Shown: positions 26,079 through 34,192 of the stretch, in pieces
How the letters are laid out: each line of letters starts with the position of its first letter
Position numbering within the stretch: position 1 is the first letter of the stretch
Assembly (NCBI GenBank): GCA_963746905.1
Contig: CAVVCY010000003.1
Span: forward strand, 1,080,024 to 1,144,023
Origin: JALYNX01 sp963746905
GTDB taxonomy: Bacteria; Actinomycetota; Acidimicrobiia; Spongiisociales; ZC4RG35
Direction of reading: 5' to 3'
DNA length: 64,000 nt
Position numbers and translations under genes: made by a program
The notes under the pieces: generated by a model
Told to the model about the DNA's origin: nothing
Seen by the model: the letters and a program-made list of their open reading frames with translations, nothing else
Database searches by the model: none

Positions 26079-27398
26079 ATGACCCGGCGTCTCTCTTCCT
26101 TGCTCGCGCTCGCGCTCGTGATCGCAGCCTGTTCCAGCGGCACCACCGACGGATCGAGCACCACGTCCTTGGGGACATCGGCGACGACAACGGCACCCGC
26201 CGACACCACGACTACTTCTCAGGCCACCGCCACCTCGACCACCGCTCCTGCGCCCAACGGCCCCCTTCCCGGCACCGAGGCTCTCACTCCCGAGGTGCGC
26301 GACGAGTTGGTGAATTTGGTCGCCGTCACCGAGGAGGTACGAGGGCTCCAGTTCCTCGAGATGCCAACCATCACCGTCGTGTCCGAAGAGGAGCTCGAGG
26401 AGCGGGTTCGTGCCCAATTCGAAGAGGACGCCGCCGACTATCCCGCTGATGCCGCTCTCTACAAGCTGCTCGGGCTCCTCGGCGGGGATGTGGACTTTCA
26501 GACCTTGCTCACCGATGTCTACGGGGAGCAGGTTGCCGGCTATTACGACGGCGACACCCGCGAGCTCGTGGTGCCGATCACGACCGAGGGATTCAGCGTC
26601 GTCCAGCGGGCAACACTGGTTCATGAGTTGACCCATGCGCTGACCGATCAGCAGTTCGGATTCCACCCGGTGTTCGACGCAATGTTCGACGAGGATCGGC
26701 TCGATCAAGCCTCCGCCTATCAGGCTCTCATCGAGGGCGACGCCAGTCTGGCCGAGCTTCGTTTTCTGGGAACACTCTCCCAAGCGGAGATTGGGGAATT
26801 CATGGCCGATGCTCTTGGTGTCGATACCACCGCCCTCGACGCGGCGCCCCAGTTCCTCCAGGACTCCTTGATCTTCCCTTATGACTCCGGTTTGGCGTTT
26901 GTCCAGGAGCTCTACGACAACGACGGGGACTGGAGCGACGTCAACGACGCCTACACCACCATGCCGTCGCTGCCCGGTTCGACCGAACAAGTGATCACAC
27001 CCAGCGACTACGAGCGTGACCTGCCGAAAGAAATCACGCCCGAGACAGTTTCAGTTCCTGGCTACAACCTGGAACGGACGTCGGTTTGGGGCGAGGAGGG
27101 CTTCCGGATCATGCTCGACCAGGTGCTGGGCCAGGGGGTCGGGGTCACAGCCGCCGACGGCTGGGGCGGCGACTACTACTTGCAATGGTTCGACGGCACC
27201 AACGCCGCACTGCTCCTCGTCTTCGAGGGAGACACCAACCGTGACACCAACGAGCTGCATCAGGCGATGTCCGACTACACGGCGGCGGTGTTCGAGCTGG
27301 ATTACGCGTCGGTCCAGATCATCGACGGGCAGTTGGTGTTCATCGCCGCAGACGAGGAGGCTGTCGCTCAGTCGATCCTCCAGGCGGTGTCGGGCTGA
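26079..27398 (+). CDS. Lipoprotein with HExxH zinc-metalloprotease-like domain
   Basis: A 439-residue lipoprotein: signal ending ALVIAAC, then a long Thr/Ala linker, then a domain with GEQVAGYYDGDTRELVVP followed by LVHELTHALTDQQFG, where HELTH (about residues 182-186) is an HExxH zinc motif. The downstream ALIEGDASLAEL stretch offers a glutamate suited to be the third ligand in gluzincin-type proteases. Protease activity is inferred only from the motif; the substrate and partners are unknown. Confidence 0.7.
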   Translation: MTRRLSSLLALALVIAACSSGTTDGSSTTSLGTSATTTAPADTTTTSQATATSTTAPAPNGPLPGTEALTPEVRDELVNLVAVTEEVRGLQFLEMPTITVVSEEELEERVRAQFEEDAADYPADAALYKLLGLLGGDVDFQTLLTDVYGEQVAGYYDGDTRELVVPITTEGFSVVQRATLVHELTHALTDQQFGFHPVFDAMFDEDRLDQASAYQALIEGDASLAELRFLGTLSQAEIGEFMADALGVDTTALDAAPQFLQDSLIFPYDSGLAFVQELYDNDGDWSDVNDAYTTMPSLPGSTEQVITPSDYERDLPKEITPETVSVPGYNLERTSVWGEEGFRIMLDQVLGQGVGVTAADGWGGDYYLQWFDGTNAALLLVFEGDTNRDTNELHQAMSDYTAAVFELDYASVQIIDGQLVFIAADEEAVAQSILQAVSG

Positions 27399-27442
27399 CG
27401 CCACCCTTCCCGGCCGGGCCCGCATCATCTAGCGTCGGTCCG

Positions 27443-27760
27443 ATGAGGAGGGTTCGGGTGGTCGCAGAGGGTTGGGTCTCCGAGGCGACCCGGGCCGTGA
27501 CCTTTTTCGAGCGATTTCGCGGTCTTCGCGGACAGCCCGATGATGCCCGAATCCTCTTCGAGACTTCGAGCATCCATACGATCGGGATGTCCCGATCGAT
27601 CGCTCTGGTCATGATCGCCGCCGATCGGCGGGTCATCAGAGTGCAAACTCTCGCACCGAACCGCCTGGTACGAGAGCGCGGTGCCCGCTTCATCCTCGAG
27701 CTTCCTGAGGGCGCAGAGGTGCCCAACGAGGGCGCTCACGTCGAGGTCATCGATGCCTGA
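27443..27760 (+). CDS. DUF192-family protein
   Basis: A 105-residue protein with the DUF192 core: an N-terminal strand, FFERFRGL, the FETSSIHTIGMSRSIALVMI strand pair and a final RFILELPEGAEVPNEG. Most members are secreted, but no signal peptide is visible here. The gene overlaps rsmI by eight bases. Function is unknown. Confidence 0.8.
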   Translation: MRRVRVVAEGWVSEATRAVTFFERFRGLRGQPDDARILFETSSIHTIGMSRSIALVMIAADRRVIRVQTLAPNRLVRERGARFILELPEGAEVPNEGAHVEVIDA

Positions 27761-28592
27761 CCAGGGTCGTCTCGTCCTCTGTGCCACACCCATCGGGAAC
27801 CTGGGCGACGTCTCGGATCGGTTGCGAACCGCACTAACCGAAGCCGACGTCGTCTACGCCGAGGACACGCGAAGGACTTCTGTCCTCCTGGCCCACGTCG
27901 GGGCATCCACGCCGATTCGATCCTTGTTCGTCGGCAACGAGGAGACACGGACCGACGAGCTCCTGCAGGCCGTGCTTGGTGGGAAAGTCGTCGCCTTGGT
28001 CAGCGACGCCGGTATGCCGGGAATCTCCGACCCTGGCGCGTCGGCAGTGACGAGGGTGAGGGACGCAGGTCTTCCGGTCACGGTCATACCCGGCCCGAGT
28101 GCGGTAACCAGTGCTGTCGCTGTCGCCGGGTTCGGCGGCGAAGGGTTTGTGTTCGAAGGCTTTCTCCCCAGAAAAGGCACGGCAAGAGCCCGACGTCTGA
28201 AGCGAATCGCTGTTGAGGATCGACCCGTGGTCTTGTTCGTGGCTCCGCACCGCTTCGAGGCCGATCTGGGCGACCTCGCGACTACCTCAGGTCAAGAGCG
28301 CCAAGTGGTCGTCACCAGGGAACTGACCAAGCTTCACGAGGAAGTCTGGGCAGGGACCATCGCGGAAGCGCTTGATGAATGGTCACAACGCACACCAAAA
28401 GGCGAGTTCACCATCGTTCTCGCCCCAGCCGAGCCGCCGCCGGTCAGCTTGAGCCAGGCCGTCGAGCAGGCTCGATTGCTGGTCTCAGAAGGATCGACGC
28501 CTTCTGAGGCGTCTCGTGAGGTCGGCCACGCCACGGGTGTGGCCCGACGAGAGATTTACGAGGCCCTGCTCGGGCCTCACGACCGGAGCTGA
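27753..28592 (+). CDS. rsmI: 16S rRNA (cytidine-1402-2'-O)-methyltransferase RsmI
   Basis: A 279-residue SAM-dependent methyltransferase of the tetrapyrrole-methylase fold. It has LVLCATPIGNLGDVSDR at the N-terminus, YAEDTRRTSVLL, VALVSDAGMPGISDPG and VTVIPGPSAVTSAV, all RsmI signatures. The enzyme methylates the ribose of C1402 in the ribosomal decoding centre. The start chosen is the ATG inside the end of the DUF192 gene. Length is normal. Confidence 0.96.
   Translation: MPDQGRLVLCATPIGNLGDVSDRLRTALTEADVVYAEDTRRTSVLLAHVGASTPIRSLFVGNEETRTDELLQAVLGGKVVALVSDAGMPGISDPGASAVTRVRDAGLPVTVIPGPSAVTSAVAVAGFGGEGFVFEGFLPRKGTARARRLKRIAVEDRPVVLFVAPHRFEADLGDLATTSGQERQVVVTRELTKLHEEVWAGTIAEALDEWSQRTPKGEFTIVLAPAEPPPVSLSQAVEQARLLVSEGSTPSEASREVGHATGVARREIYEALLGPHDRS
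28560..28578. terminator. Hairpin at the rsmI/abrB convergence
   Basis: A 7-bp perfect stem (GAGGCCC/GGGCCTC) with a 5-base loop lies in the last codons of rsmI, facing the end of the convergent AbrB gene. It may slow transcription from both sides, but it lacks a T-tract, so it is only a possible terminator. Confidence 0.3.
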
Positions 28593-28813
28593 GACCGGCA
28601 GGACGAACAGACACCACGACCTTTGAACTGGGTGATCTTGGTGTCGGATCCGCAGAAGGTGCAGGTGGCGGTCATCTTCCGGAGCACGATCGAGCTTCCC
28701 TCGACCGAGATGAACAAATGGTCGCCCTCCCTGATGTTGAACAAACGACGGGTCTCGGCGGGAATCACGATCCTTCCCAGGTCGTCGATCTTGCGGGCGA
28801 TTCCAGTTTCCAT
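28577..28813 (-). CDS. AbrB-family regulator with C-terminal zinc ribbon
   Basis: A 78-residue protein. Residues of about 1-47 form a SpoVT/AbrB swapped-hairpin DNA-binding domain (GIARKIDDLGRIVIPAETRR, then IREGDHLFISVEG). The last 30 residues hold CTFC and CSSC pairs 16-20 residues apart, a likely zinc ribbon. AbrB-type transition regulators usually lack this metal site in so short a protein. Its targets are not evident; it converges on rsmI and is divergent from tatD, whose start is 73 bases away. Confidence 0.85.
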   Translation of the reverse strand: METGIARKIDDLGRIVIPAETRRLFNIREGDHLFISVEGSSIVLRKMTATCTFCGSDTKITQFKGRGVCSSCRSQLRS

Positions 28814-28885
28814 GCCGGGCCTTCTCCTCCGGGATCCGAGCCTACCCGGGGCCTTCAGGTCCGTGGCGGGTACCGTCCCTCACCG

Positions 28886-29631
28886 ATGGGATGGGTCGAC
28901 ACTCACTGTCATCTGCAGTTGGACGGGCGCGACCCGGCTCAGCTCCTGGGCGCGCGGCCGATATCGACTGGGTGGTCGCTCCTGGCGTGGATCTCGAAAG
29001 CTCTGAGGCTTCCCGAGACCTGGCATTGGGTTTTCCGGGCCGGGTCCTGGCAACTTCGGGCCTCCATCCCCACGACGCGGAGTCGTGGCCCGAGCAAGGC
29101 GAAGGCATCGCCCGATTGGCGGGGGCAGCCGCTGCCATCGGGGAGACCGGTCTCGACTTCTATCGGAATCTGGCCCCGCGTGAGGACCAGATCATTGCGT
29201 TCCGCGAGCAGATCGCTCTCGCCGCCAGCTTGAGCAAGCCGATCATCGTGCATTGCCGGGACGCCTTTGCCGAGGTCTTCGAGATCATCGATCAGACGGG
29301 GATTGGCCCTCAATCCGTCCTTCACTGCTGGACGGGTGGTCCGAAGTGGACCAAGCGGTTCCTGACACTGGGAGTCATGTTCTCCTTTGCGGGGCCTGTC
29401 GCATTCGAGACGGGAGACACCGTTCGATTGGGGGCGGCCGAGGTGCCGCCGGGACGGGCAATGGTTGAGACCGACACGCCTTACCTCGCACCGCCCCCGC
29501 ACCGTGGCGAGCGCAACGAGCCGGCGTGGGTGGCTCTGGTGGGTGCAGCCCTCGCCGAGGTGTGGGGAATGGACGTCGACAAGGTCTCGAGCATCACCTC
29601 GGACAACGCAACCCGTGTCTTCAGACCATGA
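28886..29631 (+). CDS. tatD: TatD-family deoxyribonuclease, frameshifted near the N-terminus
   Basis: TatD enzymes are metal-dependent TIM-barrel nucleases. The ATG at 28886 begins MGWVDTHCHLQLDGRDPAQLL, with the H-x-H metal motif. The rest of the enzyme (DIDWVVAPGVDLESS, TSGLHPHDAE, IGETGLDFYRN, PIIVHCRDAF, LHCWTGG, VETDTPYLAPPPHRGERNEP) is in another frame. One missing base between about 28942 and 28958 explains this. Annotated from the later in-frame ATG at 28891, the protein would wrongly lose the metal-binding start. It overlaps rsmA by ATGA. Confidence 0.87.
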
Positions 29632-30431
29632 CGCCGCAGACCCGGTCCGAAATCGTCAACCTCCTCGAGCGTCACGGTCTGACACCGAGGCATCACCTCG
29701 GCCAGAACTTCCTCGCCGACTCCAACATCACTCGCAAGATCGTGGACGTTGCCCGAGTCGAGAGCGGGGACCAGGTTGTCGAGGTGGGAGCAGGAACCGG
29801 CACGCTGACCCGTGCTCTGGCGGCCGCCGGGTCCCATGTCGTCGCCTATGAAGTCGACTCCGGCCTGGCACCGGTTCTCGAAGAGGTCACTGCGGGGCTC
29901 GATGTCGAGCTGCGTTTCGCGGACGTCATGGACGTCAACTTTGGGGCGGCCTTGGGCCCCGGGCTCTGGGTCATGGTCGCCAACCTCCCCTACAACGTCG
30001 GCACGCCCCTGGTCCTCGATGCCCTGCGAAATGTGCCGGCCATTGTCCGGTTCGTCGTCATGGTCCAGCGTGAGGTTGGCGAGCGGTTCGCAGCATCACC
30101 AGGCTCCAAGGAATACGGGCTTCCCTCGGTGATCAGCGGCATCTACGCGCCGGCCAGGGTCGCCTTTCGAGTGCCCCCACAGGTGTTCTATCCATCGCCC
30201 TCGGTCGAGTCTGCGGTAGTGATCATGGACCGGGTGCCTGCCCCCCCTGATGCCGAACGTGCGATCGAACTGGCTGCAGCAGGGTTCAATCAGCGTCGCA
30301 AGATGTTGAGAAGGTCACTTGCCGGCATGTTCGAAGATCCCGCCACCTCGATTCGGTCCGCAGGGCTCGACCCGACGGCTCGCGCCGAGGATCTGGCGCC
30401 AGCCGACTATTTGAGGTTGGCCCGGATATGA
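29628..30431 (+). CDS. rsmA: 16S rRNA (adenine-1518/1519-N6)-dimethyltransferase RsmA (KsgA)
   Basis: A 267-residue methyltransferase that dimethylates two adenosines near the 3' end of 16S rRNA. It shows HHLGQNFLADSNITRKIV, the SAM-binding VVEVGAGTGTLTRAL, the catalytic motif VANLPYNVGTPLV, and PPQVFYPSPSVESAVV. ATG 29628 overlaps the tatD stop, and the gene overlaps ispE in turn. tatD-rsmA-ispE is a common gene order. Confidence 0.97.
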   Translation: MTPQTRSEIVNLLERHGLTPRHHLGQNFLADSNITRKIVDVARVESGDQVVEVGAGTGTLTRALAAAGSHVVAYEVDSGLAPVLEEVTAGLDVELRFADVMDVNFGAALGPGLWVMVANLPYNVGTPLVLDALRNVPAIVRFVVMVQREVGERFAASPGSKEYGLPSVISGIYAPARVAFRVPPQVFYPSPSVESAVVIMDRVPAPPDAERAIELAAAGFNQRRKMLRRSLAGMFEDPATSIRSAGLDPTARAEDLAPADYLRLARI

Positions 30432-31272
30432 GCCTGTTTGAGGCTCCGGCGAAGGTGAATCTGTCCTTGCATGTCGAGCCGCCTGCGACCGACGGCTTCC
30501 ACCCGATCACTTCACTGGTGCAGACAGTCGACTGGTGTGACCGTCTCGAGGTCGACGAGGCCGAGAGCGAAGAGATGACGGTGTTGGGTGCGGATCTCGA
30601 CCCTGAGGACAACCTCGTGCGAAAGGCGGTGGAGGCGGTTCGCCTTCGCCAGCCGGTGCCCCCGCTGAAGCTGCGACTCCGGAAGCGCATCCCAGTCGGG
30701 TCGGGTTTCGGCGGTGGGAGCTCGGACGCCGCGGCCACTCTGCTTGCTGCATTCTCTTTCGGTGGTGGCGACCAAACGGGGATGGCCGACGTTGCGTCGT
30801 CGCTCGGAGCCGACGTGCCTTTGTTCCTGGTGGGCGGCACCGCTCTGATCTCCGGGTATGGCGAGGTGGTCGAGCCTCAGCCGGCCCTGGCCGGTCTGGC
30901 AATAGCCGTTGCCGTTCCGCGCGTTCTCGCTGTCGACGCAAGACGTCTACCGGCGATGGGATGAGATGGAAGGCCCGGTCGGCGAGACCATCGGCCCGGG
31001 CTCGCTGCCTCCCCAACTTCGTGGCGGAATGCCGATTCGCAATGACCTGACGCCCCCCGCGCTCGATCTCGAGCCGGCGCTGGGCGACTTCATCGCCGAT
31101 CTTCGTCGCGGCCTGGGGATCTGCCCTCATGAGCGGTTCCGGTTCAGGGTGCTTTGGCTTATTCCCCGGTCGAGACGAGGCGGATGACGCGGCCACGGCA
31201 GTACGGAAATGGTGCCGGGTCGCAGTCGGCGCAGACCTCAGGAACCACGGGGCAAGCCGCGTCGAGGACTAG
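30428..31272 (+). CDS. ispE: 4-diphosphocytidyl-2-C-methyl-D-erythritol kinase IspE, two frameshifts
   Basis: IspE is the GHMP kinase of the MEP isoprenoid pathway. The first part has FEAPAKVNLSLHV and the ATP loop PVGSGFGGGSSDAAA. After one extra base at about 30919-30923 the sequence continues in a second frame as LSTQDVYRRWDEMEGPVGE and NDLTPPALDLEP. A second extra base at about 31104-31110 moves to a third frame carrying MSGSGSGCFGLF, the expected motif III, and runs to a TAG at 31270. All three parts are collinear with one intact enzyme of about 280 residues, so sequence errors seem likely. Confidence 0.87.
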
Positions 31273-31280
31273 GCCCGGGC

Positions 31281-32883
31281 TCACGCTCCCACATCTCGCC
31301 GACGGAACCCGGCGAGGCCTATCGCGAACAGAGCCAGAGCCAGCACCGAGAGGACCACCAGGGGCAACACGGTGAGGTCTTCGGCCGGCAGTGCCGGTAT
31401 GTGACTGAACGGGGAGAGATCCAGGGACCACTGCGGGAACTGGAGGATCCGACCGAGCTGGCCGAGTAGGAAGAAGGCCACCAGTACCCCCCAGATCGCG
31501 TCGTTGAACCTGGGGGCCAACCCGAAAAGCGCAACCGAGATCCCCACCACCACCCACACGGCCGGGATCTGGATCATCGCCGCCTCGAGGACGCGGGGCA
31601 CTTGCCCACCAATATCGCCGATGATCACTCCGTAGGTGGCGCCTGCGACGAGGCCCGACACCGCAAGGATCAAGACCGGGCCGCAGCAGTGCAAACAGGA
31701 AATGGCTGTTCGCCCAGCGAATCCGGGGGGTGGCCGTCGCCAGCACCGAGTCGGCTCGGAGACTCTCCTCCTCGACTCTCGTGCGGAGGGCTGTCCTGAT
31801 GGCGTAGGCGGTGGCGATCAGGGCGAGGATCCCCATGGCTGTCGCGAAGTAAGCAGCGGTGATCCCGGCCTCACCTCCCAACTGCTCAAAGATCTCGGCG
31901 AGTTGTGGACTGTCCGTGAGGAAACCACCGACACTGTCGGCAATACTCCCGTATACCGCACCGAGGAAGGCCAGTCCGAGGCCCCAGCCAAGCAGGGCTG
32001 GCCGATGGAGTCTCCAAGCGAGCCCCAGAGGAGATCCCAGTCTTCGCGAGGCCGATCCGGAGCCCAGTCTGGGTTGGACTATCCCGGCGCCGACATCCCG
32101 GCGAGCCGCCAGCCAAAAGGCGCCCGCGGTCGCCAACAGCGCCAGCCCGGCCGAGAGCAGCAATACGGGCCACCGTTCCTCGGCGTAAGCCCGGAGCTGG
32201 GTGAACCAACCGATGGGGGACAGCCACGACATCCACCCCAGACCGCTTTCGGAGCCACCGTCACCGGCCAGGCGGAGCACGAAGGAAGCACCAATCATTC
32301 CGATGGCGATTCCCCTGGCGGCCCCGGCCCCCTGGGTCAGCTGGGCTGCAACTCCGGACAGCCCGGCGAAGACGATGGCGACCGCGGCGTATCCCACGCC
32401 AAAGGCAATCGACCCCGATGTCGGCAGACCGAGGCCGATCAGCCCGGCGGCGCACAGAGCTCCCAGTATCAGGCCGGCAGATGTGGTCACGATGAGGCTG
32501 GCAGTCAGCGGCGCGTTGCGCCCCACCACCGTTGCCCCCAGCAACTCGCGTCGCCCGGTCTCCTCTTCCTCCCTGGTGTGTCTGATCATGGTCAGTGCCG
32601 CCATGACCCCGATCAGGACCGACCCGATGACTCCCACCCGCCAGGCGGTGAGGTCGCCGACAGACGAGCCATTTATCGGGCCGAGAAAGGCGACGATTGA
32701 CGGGTTCGAGCCAATGGTGGTGACCAGCATCTGACGCTCGGCCTCGTCCGGATAGAGGCTGATGAAGGCGCTGGCGGTGCCTATCGCCAATGAGGACAGC
32801 ACGAGAATCCAGACCAGGAGCCGGAAACGGTCCCGTCTCAGGATCAGCCGAATCAGATGCCAGGTGCCGGTGAAAGTCGTCAC
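31281..32883 (-). CDS. ABC-2-type exporter permease, frameshifted
   Basis: The membrane subunit of an ABC exporter, about 533 residues when repaired, with two repeats of about six membrane segments. It starts with GTG overlapping the ATPase stop. The frame breaks after RWANSHFLFALL: one extra base at about 31681-31686 shifts to the frame that continues GPVLILAVSGLVAGATYG and ends LAGFRRRDVGA at 31281. Without the repair the ORF runs on as charged, non-membrane sequence to 31159. The layout resembles the antibiotic/polyketide exporter permeases of actinobacteria. It converges with ispE. Confidence 0.78.
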
Positions 32884-33770
32884 TCGCCCTCATTCCGGTA
32901 GTGACGCATGAACAACTCTTCCAGCGTCGGGGGCTGGCTGGTCATGGTCCGAACTCCGAGCGCCGTCAGATGGCTGAGCACCGACCCGAGTTGCTCGGAG
33001 TCGACCTCGAAATGAACCCGATGGCCCTCCACGTCGAGATCGTGGACGCCGGGCAGATCGGCGAGACCGGTCGGCACATTGGCCAACTCGGCTGTGATCG
33101 TGGTCCGGGTCAGGTGGCGGAGCTCGGTGAGGGTGCCCGATTCCACGGTCTTGCCGGCGCGGACGATGCTTATCCGATCACAGAGAGCTTCGACCTCGGC
33201 CAGGATGTGGCTCGCCAGAAGCACCGTCCTCCCATCGTGCCGGTCCTCGTTTATGCACGCCCGGAACTCCGCCTCCATGAGCGGATCCAAGCCTGCGGTT
33301 GGCTCGTCGAGGATGAGCAACTCCACGTCGGATGCCAGGGCCGCGATCAGCGCCACCTTCTGGCGGTTGCCTTTCGAGTAGGTGCGGCCCTTCTTCCGGG
33401 GATCGAGATCGAACCGTTCCAGGAGCATGTCCTTCTTGGCAACATCGAGGCCTCCCCGGAGCCGGCTGAGGAGGTCGATGACCTCGCCACCTGTCAGATT
33501 CGGCCAGAGATTCACGTCGCCGGGCACATAGGCGAGCCTGCGGTGGAGGTCCGTAGCCTCGGACCAGGGATTTCGCCCGAACAGGGTGACCTCCCCACCA
33601 TCGGCTTTGATCAGCCCGAGCAGGATTCGAATCGTCGTTGTCTTGCCCGCGCCATTGGGGCCGAGAAACCCGTGCACCTCGCCTTCGGCAACTTCGAGAT
33701 CGAGGCCGTCGAGCCCGATAGTCGGCCCGTATTTCTTGGTGAGTGCGGAAGCGGAAATCACGGATGGCAT
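32880..33770 (-). CDS. ABC exporter ATP-binding protein
   Basis: A 296-residue ATPase starting at the ATG at 33770. It has Walker A GPNGAGKTTTIRIL, a Q-loop region RRLAYVPGDVNLWPNLTGGE, a YSKGNRQKVALIAAL signature (non-canonical LSGGQ, as in drug-resistance exporters of the DrrA kind) and LLILDEPTAGLDPLME. A C-terminal extension of about 70 residues resembles the DUF4162-like tail of these exporters. It is coupled to the permease by overlap. Substrate unknown; drug or lipid export is a guess. Confidence 0.92.
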   Translation of the reverse strand: MPSVISASALTKKYGPTIGLDGLDLEVAEGEVHGFLGPNGAGKTTTIRILLGLIKADGGEVTLFGRNPWSEATDLHRRLAYVPGDVNLWPNLTGGEVIDLLSRLRGGLDVAKKDMLLERFDLDPRKKGRTYSKGNRQKVALIAALASDVELLILDEPTAGLDPLMEAEFRACINEDRHDGRTVLLASHILAEVEALCDRISIVRAGKTVESGTLTELRHLTRTTITAELANVPTGLADLPGVHDLDVEGHRVHFEVDSEQLGSVLSHLTALGVRTMTSQPPTLEELFMRHYRNEGE

Positions 33771-33790
33771 GGGGGCAAGGCTACAAGTCT

Positions 33791-33834
33791 CAGGTCCCAA
33801 GTCTCAGGCCAGAATGGTTCTGGCTTGGGACCTG
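33791..33834. repeat. Long imperfect hairpin upstream of the ABC exporter
   Basis: An 11-bp outer stem (CAGGTCCCAAG at 33791-33801, CTTGGGACCTG at 33824-33834) and a 6-bp inner stem (CCAGAA/TTCTGG) close on a 3-base loop, with a 7-base bulge. AAGTCTCAGG occurs twice (33785-33794 and 33799-33808) and GACTTGGGACTT follows. It looks like a dispersed intergenic repeat; its role is unknown. Confidence 0.6.
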
Positions 33835-33904
33835 CGACATGCGACTTGGGACTTCGCCTGTGCGGGGTATCCCCACTTGCGCAGGTAACCTCAACCCTCC
33901 CTGA

Positions 33905-33957
33905 TGGGGGGTGGTGTAACCGGTAGCACTGTCAGGTACAGGGTCCTGTTAGAGCGG
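33905..33957 (+). repeat. Degenerate tRNA-Gln copy 1
   Basis: The first 25 bases (33905-33929) are identical to the 5' end of tRNA-Gln at 34097, and the anticodon-arm region GGTCCTGTTAGAGCGG is still recognisable. The would-be anticodon loop is 8 bases long with A in place of the invariant U33, and the T-loop and 3' acceptor strand are missing. It is a decayed duplicate, not a working tRNA. Confidence 0.75.
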
Positions 33958-33995
33958 CTACCTCCTACCTCCCCTGTAATCTCACTCACACCCTT

Positions 33996-34050
33996 TGGGG
34001 GGTGGTGTAACCGGTAGCACCATGAGGGACAGGGGTCCTGTAAGAGCGGG
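33996..34050 (+). repeat. Degenerate tRNA-Gln copy 2
   Basis: It again starts with the same 25 bases as the functional tRNA-Gln (33996-34020) and keeps GGTCCTGTAAGAGCGGG. The 5' anticodon stem is altered, the TTCGAGT T-loop is replaced by CACGAGA, and no CCCCCCA acceptor strand follows. The three copies are 91 and 101 bases apart, suggesting tandem duplication followed by decay. Confidence 0.75.
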
Positions 34051-34096
34051 CACGAGACGACGGACCGGTAAACTCGGGGTCCCACCAGGCCTTGTT

Positions 34097-34168
34097 TGGG
34101 GGGTGGTGTAACCGGTAGCACGGCAGGTTTTGGTCCTGTAAGAGCGGGTTCGAGTCCTGCCCCCCCAG
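34097..34168 (+). tRNA. tRNA-Gln (anticodon TTG)
   Basis: A full cloverleaf: acceptor TGGGGGG with CCCCCCA (a U1:A72 pair, usual for bacterial glutamine tRNAs), D-arm GTGTAACCGGTAGCAC, anticodon stem GCAGG/CCTGT with loop TTTTGGT (anticodon TTG at 34130-34132), T-arm GCGGG-TTCGAGT-CCTGC and discriminator G. No CCA is encoded. Its position just before glmU-prs matches other actinobacteria. Confidence 0.95.
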
Positions 34169-34192
34169 CGTCTCCAAGCAAGAGGTTTGTCG

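Noticed and set aside
33905..34050. An 8-base anticodon loop in tRNA-Gln copy 1, which could suggest a frameshift-suppressing tRNA reading the +1 breaks in moeA and ispE
   Set aside because: The loop has A at the invariant U33 position, and the copy lacks a T-arm and a pairing 3' acceptor strand. It cannot be a working tRNA.
34169..34192. T-box or metabolite riboswitch before glmU
   Set aside because: Only about 24 bases lie between the tRNA-Gln end and glmU, too short for a riboswitch, and no T-box sequence is seen in the copies upstream.
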